From: an uncultured Oscillibacter sp. | Lineage (GTDB): Bacteria > Bacillota_A > Clostridia > Oscillospirales > Oscillospiraceae | Reading direction: 5' to 3' | Length of the DNA: 8,080 nt | NCBI GenBank assembly: GCA_902462475.1 | Contig: CABQCB010000068.1 | Location: 1-8,080, forward strand | In this document: in pieces, positions 6,654 to 8,080 of the stretch | Layout: each line of letters starts with the position of its first letter | How positions within the stretch are numbered: the first letter of the stretch is position 1 | Made by a program: the position numbers and the translations under genes | Notes under the pieces: model-generated | Database searches by the model: none | What the model was told of the DNA's origin: nothing | What the model saw: only the letters and a program-made list of their open reading frames with translations

Positions 6654-6805
6654 GCCCTAAATCCGCGAAAAAACGCGCCTATGTGTTGGGAGGGGTACAA
6701 ATCTTCTCCCACAGCATGTGGCACGCCGTTTGTCAGTTTTGCACATTTGCCAGAAGAAAAGGTGAATATTTCGTAAATTTTTGGCGGGCGGGGCAGAAAA
6801 TGTAA

Positions 6806-6833
6806 TTGACCCCTGGATTTAGACGTGTATAAT
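6806..6833 (+). promoter_or_regulatory. Promoter of pta
   Basis: TTGACC (6806-6811), a 16-bp spacer and a perfect TATAAT (6828-6833). Transcription would start near 6840, leaving a leader of about 44 nt that carries the Shine-Dalgarno. A close-to-consensus promoter suits an abundantly expressed central-metabolism gene. Confidence 0.82.
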
Positions 6834-6883
6834 GAAAACGGTATGAACACAACCCCAATTCAGTAACAACTGGAGGAATTGTC

Positions 6884-7864
6884 ATGTTTGAGTTTCTGAT
6901 CAAAAAGCTGAAGGCGCATCCCCGCAAGATCGTCTTCACCGAGGGCACCGATCCCCGCATCCTGGAAGCTTCCGCCCGTCTGCTGTCCGGTACGTTCCTG
7001 ACCCCCGTGCTGGTGGGCAACCCCGAGGAGGTCCAGGCCGCTGCTGAGGAGGCCGGCTTCAATATCCGCGGCGCCGAGATCGTCGATCCCGAGAACTTCG
7101 CCGATATGGACAAGATGGTCGCCACCATGGTGGAGCTGCGCAAGGGCAAGATGACCGAGGAGCAGTGCCGCGCCGCCCTGAAGCAGGGCAACTACTTCGG
7201 CACCATGCTGGTGAAGATGGGCTACGCCGACGCTCTGCTGGGCGGCGCCACCTACTCCACCGCCGATACCGTCCGGCCCGCTCTGCAGATCATCAAGACC
7301 AAGCCCGGCAGCAAGATCGTCTCCTCCTGCTTCATTCTGGTGCGTCCCTCCGCTACCGGTGACCGCGAGGTCCTGGCCATGGGCGACTGCGCCATCAACA
7401 TCAAGCCCACCGAGGACGAGCTGGTGGAGATCGGCCTGGAGACCGCTGCCACCGCCAAGGTCTTCGGCATCGATCCCAAGGTCGCCTTCCTGAGCTACTC
7501 CACCCTGGGCTCCGGCAAGGGCGAGGACGTGGACAAGATGCGCAACGCCTGCGCCAAGGCCCGCGCTCTGGCTCCCGACCTGGCCATCGACGGCGAGATG
7601 CAGTTCGACGCCGCCGTCTCCCCCCGCGTGGCCCACACCAAGTGCCCCGAGTCCAAGGTGGCCGGTCATGCCAACACCTTCATCTTCCCCGACATCAACG
7701 CCGGCAACATCGGCTACAAGATCGCTCAGCGTCTGGGCTCCTTCGACGCTTACGGCCCCATCCTGCAGGGTCTGAACGCCCCCATCAACGACCTCTCCCG
7801 CGGCTGCAACGCCCAGGAGGTCTACTCCATGGCCATCATCACCGCCGGTCTGTGCGCTGACTGA
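6884..7864 (+). CDS. pta: Phosphate acetyltransferase
   Basis: Cytosolic enzyme interconverting acetyl-CoA plus phosphate and acetyl phosphate plus CoA, the first step of acetate formation with substrate-level ATP yield through acetate kinase. The 326 residues match the short single-domain Pta form, without the N-terminal extension of enterobacterial Pta. Family signatures are present: KIVFTEGTDPRIL (15-27), ATYSTADTVRPALQ (122-135) with R131, GDCAINIKP (167-175), DGEMQFDAA (236-244), FIFPDINAGNIGYK (266-279) and NDLSRGC (302-308) with active-site S305 and R306. By position, E312 replaces the aspartate proposed as catalytic base in the Methanosarcina enzyme. The ATG follows GGAGG (6872-6876) by 7 nt. 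Codons end strongly in C or G, as in highly expressed genes. Its usual partner ackA is not adjacent, and a terminator follows, so pta is transcribed alone. Confidence 0.95.
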   Translation: MFEFLIKKLKAHPRKIVFTEGTDPRILEASARLLSGTFLTPVLVGNPEEVQAAAEEAGFNIRGAEIVDPENFADMDKMVATMVELRKGKMTEEQCRAALKQGNYFGTMLVKMGYADALLGGATYSTADTVRPALQIIKTKPGSKIVSSCFILVRPSATGDREVLAMGDCAINIKPTEDELVEIGLETAATAKVFGIDPKVAFLSYSTLGSGKGEDVDKMRNACAKARALAPDLAIDGEMQFDAAVSPRVAHTKCPESKVAGHANTFIFPDINAGNIGYKIAQRLGSFDAYGPILQGLNAPINDLSRGCNAQEVYSMAIITAGLCAD

Positions 7865-7888
7865 GCCATCCCGCACATATACACATAT

Positions 7889-7921
7889 AAAAGAGGACGC
7901 CTGCGAGCGTCCTCTTTTTTT
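7889..7921 (+). terminator. Intrinsic terminator of pta
   Basis: A 12-bp stem (7889-7900 with 7907-7918, core GAGGACGC/GCGTCCTC) with loop CTGCGA runs into a T-tract ending at 7921. It starts 24 nt after the pta stop codon and separates pta from the next gene on the same strand. Confidence 0.95.
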
Positions 7922-7926
7922 GTCCC

Positions 7927-7955
7927 TTGCGCCGCCGGAGCGCCGGTGCTACACT
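7927..7955 (+). promoter_or_regulatory. Putative promoter of the amidohydrolase gene
   Basis: TTGCGC (7927-7932), a 17-bp spacer and TACACT (7950-7955) with a TG extended -10 at 7947-7948. It lies immediately after the pta terminator, as expected for a new transcription unit. The predicted start (about 7962) would be at the edge of the Shine-Dalgarno, leaving a leader of only about 16 nt. Confidence 0.5.
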
Positions 7956-7977
7956 GGCGGGGAAAGGAGCGCTTTCC

Positions 7978-8080
7978 ATGTTTGACTATCTGATCCGAAA
8001 CGCCGCCGTAGCGGACGGCTCCGGTGCGGACGTATACACCGCCGACGTGGCCATCGCCGGCGGTACCATTGCCGCCGTGG
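7978..8080 (+). CDS. Amidohydrolase, N-acyl-D-amino-acid deacylase-like (5' part only)
   Basis: Only the first 34 codons are in the window; the frame is open to the last base. The protein begins MFDYLIRNAAVADGSG, followed by ADVAIAGGTIAAV (22-34). This is the N-terminal beta-sandwich pattern of cytosolic metal-dependent amidohydrolases (xxDYLIRNGxVxDGTG...ADVxIxxGxIxxIG), and the wording is closest to D-aminoacylases, which release D-amino acids from N-acylated forms; dihydropyrimidinases and dihydroorotases share the pattern. The start is firm: AAAGGAG (7963-7969) lies 8 nt upstream. The metal-binding HxH would come later, outside the window, so the precise activity cannot be decided here. 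Confidence 0.75.
   Translation, partial: MFDYLIRNAAVADGSGADVYTADVAIAGGTIAAV

Larger units (their letters stand above)
6571..6883. other. Divergent promoter gap between hydrolase and pta
   Basis: This 313-bp gap drives two genes in opposite directions. Besides both promoters and Shine-Dalgarno sites it contains a GTTAC direct repeat (6603-6617), a CGCG stem with an A-rich loop (about 6664-6677), and two overlapping imperfect inverted repeats at 6687-6721 (TGGGAG...CTCCCA, and CCACA-GCA-TGTGG at 6709-6721). No gene is credible within it. Confidence 0.6.

Noticed and set aside
4762..6660. 632-codon open frame on the plus strand opposite the M23 hydrolase gene
   Set aside because: Composition is Gly/His/Val/Gln-rich with no recognisable fold; the opposite strand encodes intact LysM, G5 and M23 motifs with promoter and terminator.
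6661..6680. CGCG stem with A6 loop upstream of the hydrolase promoter
   Set aside because: Only four base pairs and outside both predicted transcripts; likely chance in this composition.
6860..7876. 338-codon minus-strand frame opposite pta
   Set aside because: Shadow caused by the strong C/G-ending codon bias of pta; the translation is Gly/Val/His-rich without any domain.

Overview
The sequence (coding GC-rich, gaps AT-rich, strong Shine-Dalgarno sites, consensus sigma-A-type promoters, intrinsic terminators with clean U-tracts) suggests a GC-rich member of the Clostridia, probably an Oscillospiraceae-type gut anaerobe such as the Flavonifractor/Lawsonibacter/Dysosmobacter group. The placement is inferred from gene style, not from any marker gene.

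Left part (16-4710, minus strand): a complete three-gene ABC importer operon, transcribed leftward as fused double permease, ATPase, then lipoprotein substrate-binding protein. The family would normally be auto-annotated as ferric-iron uptake, but several features make an organic substrate (for example a sugar or sugar phosphate) at least as likely. Its 425-bp AT-rich upstream gap holds a good promoter (TTGACA, 18-bp spacer, TACTGT) and two LacI/CcpA-like operators. They share the 11-mer AAACGTTTTCG, lie 276 bp apart, and one sits just downstream of the predicted transcription start.

Middle (4664-6653, minus strand): a monocistronic gene for a membrane-anchored peptidoglycan hydrolase with LysM, G5 and peptidase M23 domains and an unusually long, arginine-rich cytosolic N-terminus. 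It ends at a perfect 13-bp GC-rich terminator and starts at a TTGACG-N17-TATCAT promoter with a GTTAC direct repeat at the predicted +1.

Right part (plus strand): phosphate acetyltransferase (pta), divergent from the hydrolase, with its own promoter and terminator. It is followed by the first 34 codons of an amidohydrolase resembling N-acyl-D-amino-acid deacylases, cut by the window end.

Functionally these are four separate transcription units: regulated nutrient import, cell-wall remodelling, acetyl-CoA/acetate metabolism, and (inferred) D-amino-acid derivative catabolism. I found no mobile element, CRISPR array, tRNA/rRNA or defence system. The most interesting signal is the paired operator arrangement and what it says about the transporter's substrate; no clearly undescribed system is visible.
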